64,000 bases of DNA from Pseudomonas sp. TH15. Lineage in GTDB: Bacteria; Pseudomonadota; Gammaproteobacteria; Pseudomonadales; Pseudomonadaceae. The DNA lies in assembly GCF_016651105.1 (NCBI RefSeq), contig NZ_JAEKEL010000001.1, forward strand, positions 1,571,501 through 1,635,500. The letters are read 5' to 3'. A program made the position numbers and the translations under genes. Position 1 is the stretch's first letter. Every line of letters begins with the position of its first letter. The notes under the pieces are model-generated. The model saw nothing but the letters and a program-made list of their open reading frames with translations, was not told the DNA's origin and did not search any database. Shown here one piece after another: positions 26,354-34,833 of the stretch.

Positions 26354-28111
26354 GTGGCATTGACGATTCTTGGCCTGTCCGGCGCCCTTAGCCATGATCC
26401 TTCCGCAGCCTTGTACATCGACGGCAAGCTGGTCGCGGCGGCTGAGGAAGAGCGCTTCGTACGCGATAAACATGCAAAGAACCGCATGCCCTACGAATCG
26501 GCGAAGTTCTGCCTCGAACAGGCAGGCATCAAGCCGTCCGACGTTGATGTGGTCGCGATCCCGTTCGCCCCGATCAGCCTGTTCGGCAAAGCGCGCTGGC
26601 ACTACGCCAAGCGTTACTGGTACGCCCCGGACCGCGCCCTCGACGCGATCCTGATGGGCAACCGTCGCTACAAGCGCTATCGCAACAAGATCGTGTTCTG
26701 CCTTGAGCAACTGGGCTTCGACCCGAAGAAAATCAAGATCGAACCGGTCGAGCACCACCTGGCTCACGCCTCCAGCGCTTACCACTGCTCCGGTTTCAAA
26801 GAGAAGACCGCGATCCTGGGGATCGACGGCAAGGGTGAGTACGCCACGACCTTCTTTGGTTATGGCGAAAACGGCAAGATCCACAAGATCAAGGAATTCT
26901 TCGATCCTGACTCCCTCGGCGGCCTGTACGGCGCGATCACCGAGTTCCTCGGTTTCGAGATGCTCGATGGCGAGTTCAAGGTCATGGGTATGGCGCCGTA
27001 CGGCGATCCAAGCAAATACGATTTCTCGCGCCTGGCTTCGTTTGAAAACGGTGAGCTGGTGATCAATACCGACTACGCCAACGTTATCGGGCTGCGTCGC
27101 TACAAAGAGAAGGGCAAAGGCTTCTACTTCTCGCCGAAGCTGATCGAGTGGCTGGGTCCGAAGCGCGAAGGCGATATCGCCGACGAGCCGTACATCCACT
27201 ATGCCGCCAGCATGCAAGCGCTGTTCGAAAAGATCTCGCTGCAGATGATCGACCACTACTTGGGCGACGTGCTCAAGGAAACCGGCAAACTGGCCTTCGC
27301 CGGTGGCTGTGCGTTGAACGTCAAGCTGAACCAGAAAATCATCGCCCGCGACGACGTCAACGAACTGTTCGTGCAACCGGCGTCCGGCGATGCCGGCACC
27401 GCGGTCGGTGCGGCGGCTTATGTGTCCCACGCCCGTGGCGTACCGGTCGAGAAGATGGAACACGTCTACCTCGGCCCGTCGTACAGCAACGAAGACGTGA
27501 TCGCCGCGTGTGCCCGTCACCCGAGCAAGCCAACCTGGCGCAAGCTCGAGAACATGCCGGAAAACATCGCCAAGATCATGGTCGACGGCAACCCGGTGGC
27601 CTGGTTCCAGGGCCGCATGGAGTTTGGTCCGCGTGCGTTGGGTGGTCGTTCGATCATCGGTTGCCCGAGTGCGACCGGCGTGGCTGACCGCATCAACCAC
27701 CAGATCAAGTTCCGCGAGCGCTGGAGGCCTTTCTGCCCGTCGATGCTCGACACCGTGGCCCCGCAGATGATCAAGATCGATCACCCGGCGCCGTTCATGA
27801 CCTTCACCTTTGAAGTGGCTGAAGAGTGGAAGACCCGCGTGCCGGAAGTCGTCCACGAAGACGGCACCTCCCGGGCCCAGGTGCTCAAGCGCGAATACAA
27901 CCCGCGCTACTACGACATGATGAAAGCGCTGGAAGTGCTGACCGGCAACGGCGTGTCGCTGAACACCTCGCTCAACCGTCGTGGCGAGCCGATGATCTGC
28001 TCGCCGACCGACGCCCTGAACATGTTCTTCGGCTCCGACCTGCAATACCTGATCATGGAAGACATTCTGGTGGTCAAAGAAGGCGCGGACGCTTATGACA
28101 CGCTCGGCTGA
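26354..28111 (+). CDS. wapO: LPS core carbamoyltransferase WapO (NodU/CmcH family)
   Basis: The enzyme is predicted to put the carbamoyl group on heptose II of the inner core, using carbamoyl phosphate. The 585 residues follow the NodU/TobZ plan: an N-terminal ASKHA-fold domain with the metal-site sequence HHLAHASSAYH (about 135), GGCALNVKLN (about 316), and a C-terminal domain with EFGPRALGGRSI (about 422). Translation begins at GTG 26354 with GAGG about 10 bases upstream. Its end overlaps wapH by 17 bases. Confidence 0.9.
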   Translation: MALTILGLSGALSHDPSAALYIDGKLVAAAEEERFVRDKHAKNRMPYESAKFCLEQAGIKPSDVDVVAIPFAPISLFGKARWHYAKRYWYAPDRALDAILMGNRRYKRYRNKIVFCLEQLGFDPKKIKIEPVEHHLAHASSAYHCSGFKEKTAILGIDGKGEYATTFFGYGENGKIHKIKEFFDPDSLGGLYGAITEFLGFEMLDGEFKVMGMAPYGDPSKYDFSRLASFENGELVINTDYANVIGLRRYKEKGKGFYFSPKLIEWLGPKREGDIADEPYIHYAASMQALFEKISLQMIDHYLGDVLKETGKLAFAGGCALNVKLNQKIIARDDVNELFVQPASGDAGTAVGAAAYVSHARGVPVEKMEHVYLGPSYSNEDVIAACARHPSKPTWRKLENMPENIAKIMVDGNPVAWFQGRMEFGPRALGGRSIIGCPSATGVADRINHQIKFRERWRPFCPSMLDTVAPQMIKIDHPAPFMTFTFEVAEEWKTRVPEVVHEDGTSRAQVLKREYNPRYYDMMKALEVLTGNGVSLNTSLNRRGEPMICSPTDALNMFFGSDLQYLIMEDILVVKEGADAYDTLG

Positions 28112-29225
28112 ACGCCATGTGTTGCAGTTCTGTCACGGCTATGACGGGCCGTTCCTGGACTGCGCCCGGCAGTACGCCAGCCTGTTCGCGGGGACTGGCT
28201 ATCGGGTGACTACGGTCTTTTTGACCGGGGCCGCCGATGCCGAGGTCGCCGCGGGCTGCGCTTCCGACGAAGTGCTGTTCATGGAATACAGCTCCAAGGC
28301 TATTCGTGGCCTGAAGCTGGGCGCCATCGGCGATCTGCGCAAGATCGCCGCTTCGCGCAATTTCAGCTTCTGTATTGCCCATCGCTTCAAGCCGATCTAC
28401 ATCGCCTTGCTCGGCACTTCGTTGCCGGTGATTGGCGTGCACCACGCGTTTGGCGATTACAAGCGCGGCACCCGCAGACTGTTCGCGCATATTTTCCGCA
28501 AGCGCCTGAGCCTGCTCGGGGTGTCCGATGCGGTGCGCGACGACATGCGCAAATGCCTGCCGAAATGGCCGGCGGCGCGGATTCAGACGCTCTACAACCG
28601 TATCGATGTGCAGTCCTTGCAGGTCAGCCAGGTATCGGTTCGTGAGGCTCGGGAAACCCTCGGTCTGGCGGCGGATGCCTGGGTGGTCGGCAACGTCGGG
28701 CGGCTGCATCCGGACAAGGATCAGGCCACGCTGTTGCACGGTTTTGCTGCGGCGTTGCCGGGTTTGCCAGGTAACAGCCAACTGGTGATTCTCGGTTCCG
28801 GTCGCCTGGAACAGGACCTCAAGTCGTTGGCCCGCGAACTCGGGATCGGCGACCGTGTGCTGTTCCTCGGGCAGGTGCCTGACGCCCGGCGCTACTTCCG
28901 GGCTTTCGATGTGTTCGCCTTGAGTTCCGATCACGAACCGTTCGGCATGGTGCTGCTCGAAGCCATGGCCGCTGGCGTACCGTTGCTCGCCACCGCGTGC
29001 GGTGGGGCGAAGGAAGTGGTTGAAGGTGTGGGCATTCTGTTCCCGCTGGGCGATGCCGAGCACTTGGCTCAAGGGCTGCAACATTTGGCCGCGATGGATG
29101 AGCAGCAACGTCGTCAATGCGCCGAGATGATGCTCGACCGTTTGCGAGAGCGCTTCAGCGACCGGGCGGTACGCGACGCTTTCTGGCATTTGCCACACGT
29201 TACCGAACTGGCACAGAGGGGCTGA
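28095..29225 (+). CDS. wapH: LPS core glycosyltransferase WapH (GT4)
   Basis: This 376-residue GT-B glycosyltransferase has the family's donor domain, with VVGNVGRLHPDKDQATLLHGF, then ALSSDHEPFGMVLLEAMAAGVPLLAT. It is predicted to add a hexose in the outer core, following the PAO1 orthologue PA5004. The gene overlaps wapO by 17 bases and shares its last base with the mig-14 start. No membrane segment. Confidence 0.88.
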   Translation: MTRSAERHVLQFCHGYDGPFLDCARQYASLFAGTGYRVTTVFLTGAADAEVAAGCASDEVLFMEYSSKAIRGLKLGAIGDLRKIAASRNFSFCIAHRFKPIYIALLGTSLPVIGVHHAFGDYKRGTRRLFAHIFRKRLSLLGVSDAVRDDMRKCLPKWPAARIQTLYNRIDVQSLQVSQVSVREARETLGLAADAWVVGNVGRLHPDKDQATLLHGFAAALPGLPGNSQLVILGSGRLEQDLKSLARELGIGDRVLFLGQVPDARRYFRAFDVFALSSDHEPFGMVLLEAMAAGVPLLATACGGAKEVVEGVGILFPLGDAEHLAQGLQHLAAMDEQQRRQCAEMMLDRLRERFSDRAVRDAFWHLPHVTELAQRG

Positions 29226-30121
29226 TGCTCAACCGATTTCAAGGCTGGCGCGAACGAGGCTGGGCGTCGGTTGACGCCTCGACGTATGCCGATGCCTGGC
29301 AGCGTTTTGGCGGCAGCGTCGCCACTCATCCGCTGGTGGTCGAACGCTTGGCGCAGTTGGCCGGGATCCCGGTGCGTTACCTGGCCTGGGAGCAGGATGG
29401 CGAAGTCAAAGCCGCGATTGCGACCTGGGGTCGCGACCTGGCGCTGTCCAAGGATGTGCTCAAACGCAGTGGCAAGAAAGGCCTGTTCGACCTTGGCAAT
29501 GCCGAGCTGATCCTGCCGGCCGCCGCCGATGCCCAGGCACCCTTGCGTCATCGCGGGCGCTATTTATCAGCGCTGAACGAAGGTCGCTTCACCGGCATCA
29601 AGTTGCAAACCGAGCAACTGGCCATGGCCCGGACCCCGGAAGAACTGTCGAAGAAGTTTCGCTACAACCAGCGCCGCGAACTGCGTCTGCTGGAAGAGGC
29701 GGGCGGAGTGGTGCGGCCGGTGTCCGAGTTTTCCAGTGCCGAATTAGCGGCGATCTACTGCGACTTGTTCCAGCGCCGCTGGGGTTTCCCTGCCACCGGT
29801 GCGGCGCGCATGGGCGAGGTGATCGAGTTGCTGCGCGAGCTGCTGATCGGCTCGGTGATTTTCCTCAACGATGCGCCGATTGCGATTCAACTGGTGTACC
29901 GGGTTGAAGCGCCTGCGTGGATCAGCGTCGAGTACATCAATGGTGGCGTCGACCCTGAAACCCGCGAATTCAGCCCAGGCAGCGTGCTGAGTTTTCTCAA
30001 CACCCAAAGCGCCTGGGAACACGCACGAGCCCTGGATAAGCCGCTGAGGTTTTCCTTCGGTCGGGCCGACCGTGAATACAAGGACCGCTGGTGCAATCCT
30101 GTGCCGGTCTTCACCGTATGA
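29225..30121 (+). CDS. mig-14: Mig-14 family protein (acetyltransferase-like fold)
   Basis: Mig-14 proteins contribute to resistance against antimicrobial peptides; the molecular activity is not settled. The 298-residue product starts MLNRFQGWRERGWASVD and contains KKFRYNQRRELRLLEE, a FemAB/GNAT-type sequence, and ends with SFGRADREYKDRW, which is typical. An upstream in-frame ATG (29117) lies inside wapH and is not used. ATG 29225 overlaps the wapH stop (TGATG). It is embedded in the core operon as in PAO1 (PA5003). Confidence 0.88.
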   Translation: MLNRFQGWRERGWASVDASTYADAWQRFGGSVATHPLVVERLAQLAGIPVRYLAWEQDGEVKAAIATWGRDLALSKDVLKRSGKKGLFDLGNAELILPAAADAQAPLRHRGRYLSALNEGRFTGIKLQTEQLAMARTPEELSKKFRYNQRRELRLLEEAGGVVRPVSEFSSAELAAIYCDLFQRRWGFPATGAARMGEVIELLRELLIGSVIFLNDAPIAIQLVYRVEAPAWISVEYINGGVDPETREFSPGSVLSFLNTQSAWEHARALDKPLRFSFGRADREYKDRWCNPVPVFTV

Positions 30122-31527
30122 GCCAACCCATGAGTCGCAAACAGCAACTGCTCAAGCGTCACCGTCGCACCAAACGCCTCGGCCTGCTGATAGCGCTGGT
30201 GCTGTTGATTGTCGTTGGCATGCTGGTGGCCTGGTGGTTGCCGCTGGTGCTCGCGGTTTTGGGCTGGATCGCTCACGAGGCGTGGTTCGCCGACCATTTG
30301 TTCTATTCGCCGAAAGACGATTATCAGTACAGCTTCCCGCCCTACACCCAGCGGCCCAAGGTTCATCTGGTGGGCGAGCATTTGCGGCTGGACGAAGGCG
30401 TCATGCTGGTCGACGACGCCACGCTGGTGTTGGCGTTGCAGGTAAAAAGCACTTGGTTGGGCCGTTTTATCGACCCGGTGGTTGAGCTGGCTGGGGGCAA
30501 CAACCCGGATCGGCAAACCTTCGAGCGTGGGGTGAATGGCCTGCGCTACCTGAACCTCACTGGTCAGGCGCACGTTCTATCCCAGGGCCAACTGCGCTTG
30601 CGCGGGCGCTTCTGCCGGATTTCTGGCGAGCCGGTGCTCTGGGCTTTTGAACAGCCGGATTATCACCGTCAGCGGGTGATGGTCATCGCGCCACACGCCG
30701 ACGATGCCGAACTGGCGGCCTACGGTTTGTACAGCCAGGCCAATGAGGCCTGGATTGTCACCCTGACGGCTGGCGAGATCGAAGCCGAGCACTATCAGCA
30801 GTTTGGGCTGAACAAGGTCGAAGCGGCGCGTCTCAAGGGCCGTCTGCGCACCTGGGACAGCATCGCGGTACCGCGCTGGGCCGGAGTGCCAGAAGCGCAT
30901 TGCGTGCAACTGGGTTATTTCTGTCTGCAACTGGCGGCCATGAAAGCGGCGCCGTCGCAGCCGATGGGGTCGCGAGAGGCGGAGTTGAATGACACCCGCC
31001 TGTTTCGCCAGTTGAACCCGTTTGCCTTGCCCGGTGATGCCGACGGTGCGCCGACCTGGAACAATTTGCTGGCCGACCTGCGCGAAGTGTTGCTGCGAGC
31101 ACGCCCGGACGTCATCGTGCTGCCGCATCCGACCCTCGATCCGCATCCCGACCATATCTGCGCTCAAGAGGCGGTACTCGAAGCTTTGAAAGGCCTGGAC
31201 TGGCAGCCAACCCTGCTCGGCTATGCCAATCATCTGCATGACAATGATCGCTGGCCGATGGGCGATGCCGGCCATGGCATCGCGCTGCCCCCGGCGTTCG
31301 ATGCCGCCGCACCGATGCAGCCACTGAGCCTGCGACTGACGCTTGAGCAGCAGCGCGACAAGGCCATGGCGCTGGGCATGATGCATGACTTGCAGCCGCC
31401 AGCGCCGTTCAAGCGCCGTTTGCGCCGCGTGATCCAGCGTTTGCTGGCCGGTCGCAAACCGTCGGTGTACGGCGAAAACGAATTTTTCGAAAAGCGGTCA
31501 GGCGCCAGGAATTGCTTTGGCTGCTGA
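30118..31527 (+). CDS. dnpA: PIG-L family de-N-acetylase DnpA, C-terminus probably frameshifted
   Basis: DnpA is a zinc-dependent deacetylase of the core region, linked to persister formation in P. aeruginosa. The 469-residue product has an N-terminal membrane segment (about 19-45), the PIG-L motif IAPHADDAELAAY and a later HPDH metal ligand. Start ATG 30118 overlaps the mig-14 stop. The last 11 residues (RSGARNCFGC region) look wrong. Restoring one A in the run at 31490-31493 gives FFEKAVRRQELLWLLKPGE and a stop at 31565, overlapping the ssg start (ATGA) like the other genes here. Confidence 0.88.
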   Translation: MSQPMSRKQQLLKRHRRTKRLGLLIALVLLIVVGMLVAWWLPLVLAVLGWIAHEAWFADHLFYSPKDDYQYSFPPYTQRPKVHLVGEHLRLDEGVMLVDDATLVLALQVKSTWLGRFIDPVVELAGGNNPDRQTFERGVNGLRYLNLTGQAHVLSQGQLRLRGRFCRISGEPVLWAFEQPDYHRQRVMVIAPHADDAELAAYGLYSQANEAWIVTLTAGEIEAEHYQQFGLNKVEAARLKGRLRTWDSIAVPRWAGVPEAHCVQLGYFCLQLAAMKAAPSQPMGSREAELNDTRLFRQLNPFALPGDADGAPTWNNLLADLREVLLRARPDVIVLPHPTLDPHPDHICAQEAVLEALKGLDWQPTLLGYANHLHDNDRWPMGDAGHGIALPPAFDAAAPMQPLSLRLTLEQQRDKAMALGMMHDLQPPAPFKRRLRRVIQRLLAGRKPSVYGENEFFEKRSGARNCFGC

Positions 31528-31561
31528 AGCCGGGTGAATCAGGCGTAAACCGGGGAGAGTT

Positions 31562-32716
31562 ATGAGTCAACGGTCAAAGGTCCTGCAGCTGCAGCCTGAC
31601 TACAACGTCAAAGCCCATGATTTTGCCGACCTTGCAGAGCAGATCGTCAAGGCGCTGCCAAGCGATCGCTATGAGGTCACCGCGGCGTTCCTGCGTGGCA
31701 AGCCCGGGCCTGGCGAGGCGGTGAGCCGTGCCGGCCGTTCGGTGTATTTCGAGTTTTCCGACAAGTCCCTCAAGGGTATGCGCTTGCGCGCAATGTGGCA
31801 GTTGTACAAGTTCTGCCGCGCTGAGAAGTTCGACGTGGTGATCTGCAACCGCTTCAAACCGGTGAATATGATGCTGACGCTCAACCGGTGGCTGAAAGTG
31901 CCGCTGTGCATCGGCATCTCCCACGGTTTCGGCGAGTACGATCGGTTCTACCGGCGTCGCCAAACCCAACGCCTGATCGATCGCCACTGGCGCTTCGTCG
32001 GCGTCTCGCCGGCGGTCAAACAGTACCTGCTGGACTGCGACTGCGGCTTTACCGACCCGAACACCTACGCCATTACCAACGCCATCGACATCGAGCAGGC
32101 CGAAGGCTTGCAACACAGCCGCGAGCGCGCTCGAGAGTTGTTGGGGATCGATCCGTCGGTACGGCTGATCGGCGCGCTGGGCCGTTTGGTGCCGGTCAAG
32201 GGGCACACCTACCTGTTGCAGGCTTTTGCTGCGCTCAAGGACAAATATCCGAACAGCCAACTGGCGATCATCGGTGCCGGCCGCGAAGAGTCGAAACTGG
32301 CGGCCGAGATCGAACGTCTTGGCCTGACTGGCCGTGCGCACCTGTTGGGCTTCAAGGAAATCGCCTTGCAGTACATTCGCGCGTTCGATATCTGGACCAT
32401 GCCGTCCCTGGCCGAAGGCCTTGGTCTGGCGCTGCTCGAAGGCATGAGCGGGCACCTGCCGGTCATCGCCTCGAACGTGCCGGCGATGCTGCCTCTGATC
32501 GAGGGCGCCGGCGGTCTGACGATTACGCCAAAGGATGTGCCGAGCCTGATCGCGGCGCTGGATAACTACCTCGCCCTGTCGGACGACGACCTCAAGGCCA
32601 AGGGCGAACAGGCGTTTCGTTATCTGCAGAAAGAACACGACATCGAGGTGTTCCGTCAGGAGTACCTGAACCTGATCGACTCCGGCCTGGAACAGGCCCG
32701 CAAGGAACAAAAATGA
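31562..32716 (+). CDS. ssg: Cell-surface glycosyltransferase Ssg (GT4)
   Basis: Ssg is a core glycosyltransferase whose loss alters LPS, phage sensitivity and motility in Pseudomonas. The 384-residue GT-B protein has LGRLVPVKGHTYLLQAF in the donor domain and MPSLAEGLGLALLEGMSGHLPVIAS, the nucleotide-sugar motif. GGGGAGAGTT precedes the ATG as ribosome site. Its stop overlaps the wapR start by four bases. Identified by similarity to PA5001 and by position. Confidence 0.88.
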   Translation: MSQRSKVLQLQPDYNVKAHDFADLAEQIVKALPSDRYEVTAAFLRGKPGPGEAVSRAGRSVYFEFSDKSLKGMRLRAMWQLYKFCRAEKFDVVICNRFKPVNMMLTLNRWLKVPLCIGISHGFGEYDRFYRRRQTQRLIDRHWRFVGVSPAVKQYLLDCDCGFTDPNTYAITNAIDIEQAEGLQHSRERARELLGIDPSVRLIGALGRLVPVKGHTYLLQAFAALKDKYPNSQLAIIGAGREESKLAAEIERLGLTGRAHLLGFKEIALQYIRAFDIWTMPSLAEGLGLALLEGMSGHLPVIASNVPAMLPLIEGAGGLTITPKDVPSLIAALDNYLALSDDDLKAKGEQAFRYLQKEHDIEVFRQEYLNLIDSGLEQARKEQK

Positions 32717-33597
32717 ACGACGCGCAGCCAATCGTTACCGTCATCATCGCGTCGTACAACCACGCTCCCTATATCGAGGAAAGCATCCTCAGTGTCCTCA
32801 ATCAGACCTACTCGAACATCGAGTTGCTGGTGGTCGATGACGGCTCCAAGGACGACAGCGTCGAGCGCATCAAGGTGTTACAGGCACAGCACGGCTTCGA
32901 TTTCCGTGTTCAGCAGAATCAGGGGCTGACCAACACGCTCAATGGTGCGATCGCTCGCTCAAAAGGCAGCCTGATCGTGCCGTTCGGTTCCGATGACATC
33001 ATGTTGCCGGAGCGCATCGCGACCCAAGTTGCGTACATGGACGGCAAGCCCGAGGTTGGTATTTGTGCCGGCAACATCGAACTGATCGACGCCGACGGCA
33101 ATCTGTACCCGGAGAAGCGCCAGCGCCGGGATGTGCCGTTTCGTCGTCTGGACTTCGATGACATGTTCCTGGAGCGCAAGCCCTACCCGCCGGCGCCGAC
33201 CCTGATGATCCGCCGCGAGGCGCTGGACAAGGTGGGCGGGTTTGATCCGAATATCCGTCTGGAAGACCTGCTGATCGAGCTGAAGGTGACTCATGCCGGT
33301 TACTTCATCGACGGCCTGAATGTATTGATGGCGCGCTATCGCAAGCACGCCACCAACTCCTACAAGAACCATCGCTTCATGATCGACAACATCCTGCGCT
33401 CCTACGCGTTGTTCAACGATCATCCGCTGTACGACGAGGTACGCTACAAGTTCCTCAGTTCGATGTTCCTGAAAACCGCCAATCGCGATCGCAAACTGGC
33501 GCGGGAACTGCTGGCGCAGATCCCGCTCAAGGCCTGGAACAAGAAGACTTGGCGTGGGCTGGGGCGTTTGCTGTTTTCGCCGCTGGAAAAGGACTGA
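32713..33597 (+). CDS. wapR: Core rhamnosyltransferase WapR (GT2)
   Basis: WapR transfers the 1,3-linked L-rhamnose of the capped outer core, the acceptor site for O-antigen. This 294-residue GT2 enzyme has the nucleotide-binding TVIIASYNHAPYIEESILSVL, the D-D-G motif VVDDGSKDDS and a DXD-like FGSDDIM. It is last in the wapO operon (ATGA overlap with ssg) and converges on the acyltransferase 18 bases away. Its link to O-antigen capping fits with waaL nearby. Confidence 0.88.
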   Translation: MNDAQPIVTVIIASYNHAPYIEESILSVLNQTYSNIELLVVDDGSKDDSVERIKVLQAQHGFDFRVQQNQGLTNTLNGAIARSKGSLIVPFGSDDIMLPERIATQVAYMDGKPEVGICAGNIELIDADGNLYPEKRQRRDVPFRRLDFDDMFLERKPYPPAPTLMIRREALDKVGGFDPNIRLEDLLIELKVTHAGYFIDGLNVLMARYRKHATNSYKNHRFMIDNILRSYALFNDHPLYDEVRYKFLSSMFLKTANRDRKLARELLAQIPLKAWNKKTWRGLGRLLFSPLEKD

Positions 33598-33615
33598 AGG
33601 CAACGCTCGCCGGGA

Positions 33616-34833
33616 TCAGCGAGCGGCTTTCTCCGACAGGCTCTTTTCGCCTTTCTGGCGCTGACGCAGCCACTGCAGGACTTTCTTGCCAGCGGCGATC
33701 CCCGGCAGCTCGATGTACAGGAAGGTCGCGCTGCTGATGAGTATCAACAGGCACGTACACACAGCCACCAGAGGCAGATAGACCCACGTCTGTGTGGCGT
33801 CCAGATGCAGCATCAGCGGCAGACGCTGCACCAACAGCCAAAGTACGAAACCGTGCAGCAGGTAGGTGCTGTAGCTGATTTCTCCCAGCCAGCGAATGCT
33901 GCGTGGTTTTAGGGCGCCGAACAGCGTATTGCCTGACGCGACGATGACGAAAAACGACGAGAGCAGAAGCAGTGGCATCAAGCTGAACGCACGATCGAAT
34001 GCGATGAACGCAATGATCAACGCCAGCAAGGCAATGATGCCGGCCAGTCGCGTTTGACTCCAGGCCACCAGATGCGGCCGGCGAACCCAGTACGCGGCAC
34101 CGATGCCGCCGAGGAAGCTGGACAGAAAGTGCTTCTTGAGCGAGTGTTCCCAGCCAACCAACTGGTACAGGGCGTAAATGCCGATCAGGCATAGCACCAC
34201 TTGCAGCCAGTTACCGCGATAGACGAACACCATGGCGGCCAGCGGCAGCGCCAGATAGAAGAACACCTCGTAACCCAGAGTCCAGGTGACGTTGGAGATC
34301 AGCATGCCGGTCTGGTGATACTGGTTGACGTCCGGTCGCTCGAAGGTCAACCAGGACAGAATCTGGCTGACGAGCTGCATGCCAGGCTCCTTCAGCTCCC
34401 AGTTCTGCAGATGGAATACCGAGATAAACACAATCAGCATGAGCGGCAAATACAACGGGTAGAGGCGAAACACCCGGGAGACCGCAAACGCCAGCCAGTC
34501 GTGTTCACGACCTTGGCTGAGTAACCGGCTCCAGAACAGAAAACCGGTGATCATGAAAAACAGCGCAACGCTGCCCTGGCCGAGCTGTGAATAGAAGTTG
34601 CTCGGTGGGAAATCAATCACGCCGGTGCGCAAGAAAATCCAGGTAATGATCGAGTGGTGAATGAACACACCAAAGGCCAGATAGCCACGCAGGCCGTCGA
34701 TGCTGGCGTAACGACTTTCACCTGAATGTTGCAGGTGTCGGGCGATTTTCGGTACGGCCCGCAACAGCAATGCTGAGGTCGCGATGGCCAGCAAGTAGGC
34801 GACCAGCGCAATGAGGGGGTTAGTTTCGGTCAT
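33616..34833 (-). CDS. Membrane acyltransferase, OafA/YrhL (acyltransferase-3) family
   Basis: These proteins move acetyl or other acyl groups onto surface sugars. The 405-residue product has about ten hydrophobic segments and the family motif near residue 45: ASIDGLRGYLAFGVFIHH, with the conserved His pair, followed by FFMITGFLFW. ATG 34833 coincides with the last base of the waaL-fusion stop (minus strand), so the two genes are translationally coupled. The TTG just upstream is not needed. I do not recall this gene from the PAO1 core locus. Acylation of O-antigen or outer core is an inference from context. Confidence 0.88.
   Translation of the reverse strand: MTETNPLIALVAYLLAIATSALLLRAVPKIARHLQHSGESRYASIDGLRGYLAFGVFIHHSIITWIFLRTGVIDFPPSNFYSQLGQGSVALFFMITGFLFWSRLLSQGREHDWLAFAVSRVFRLYPLYLPLMLIVFISVFHLQNWELKEPGMQLVSQILSWLTFERPDVNQYHQTGMLISNVTWTLGYEVFFYLALPLAAMVFVYRGNWLQVVLCLIGIYALYQLVGWEHSLKKHFLSSFLGGIGAAYWVRRPHLVAWSQTRLAGIIALLALIIAFIAFDRAFSLMPLLLLSSFFVIVASGNTLFGALKPRSIRWLGEISYSTYLLHGFVLWLLVQRLPLMLHLDATQTWVYLPLVAVCTCLLILISSATFLYIELPGIAAGKKVLQWLRQRQKGEKSLSEKAAR

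Noticed and set aside
26270..28045. 591-codon minus-strand frame opposite wapO
   Set aside because: Antisense shadow; wapO has all family motifs.
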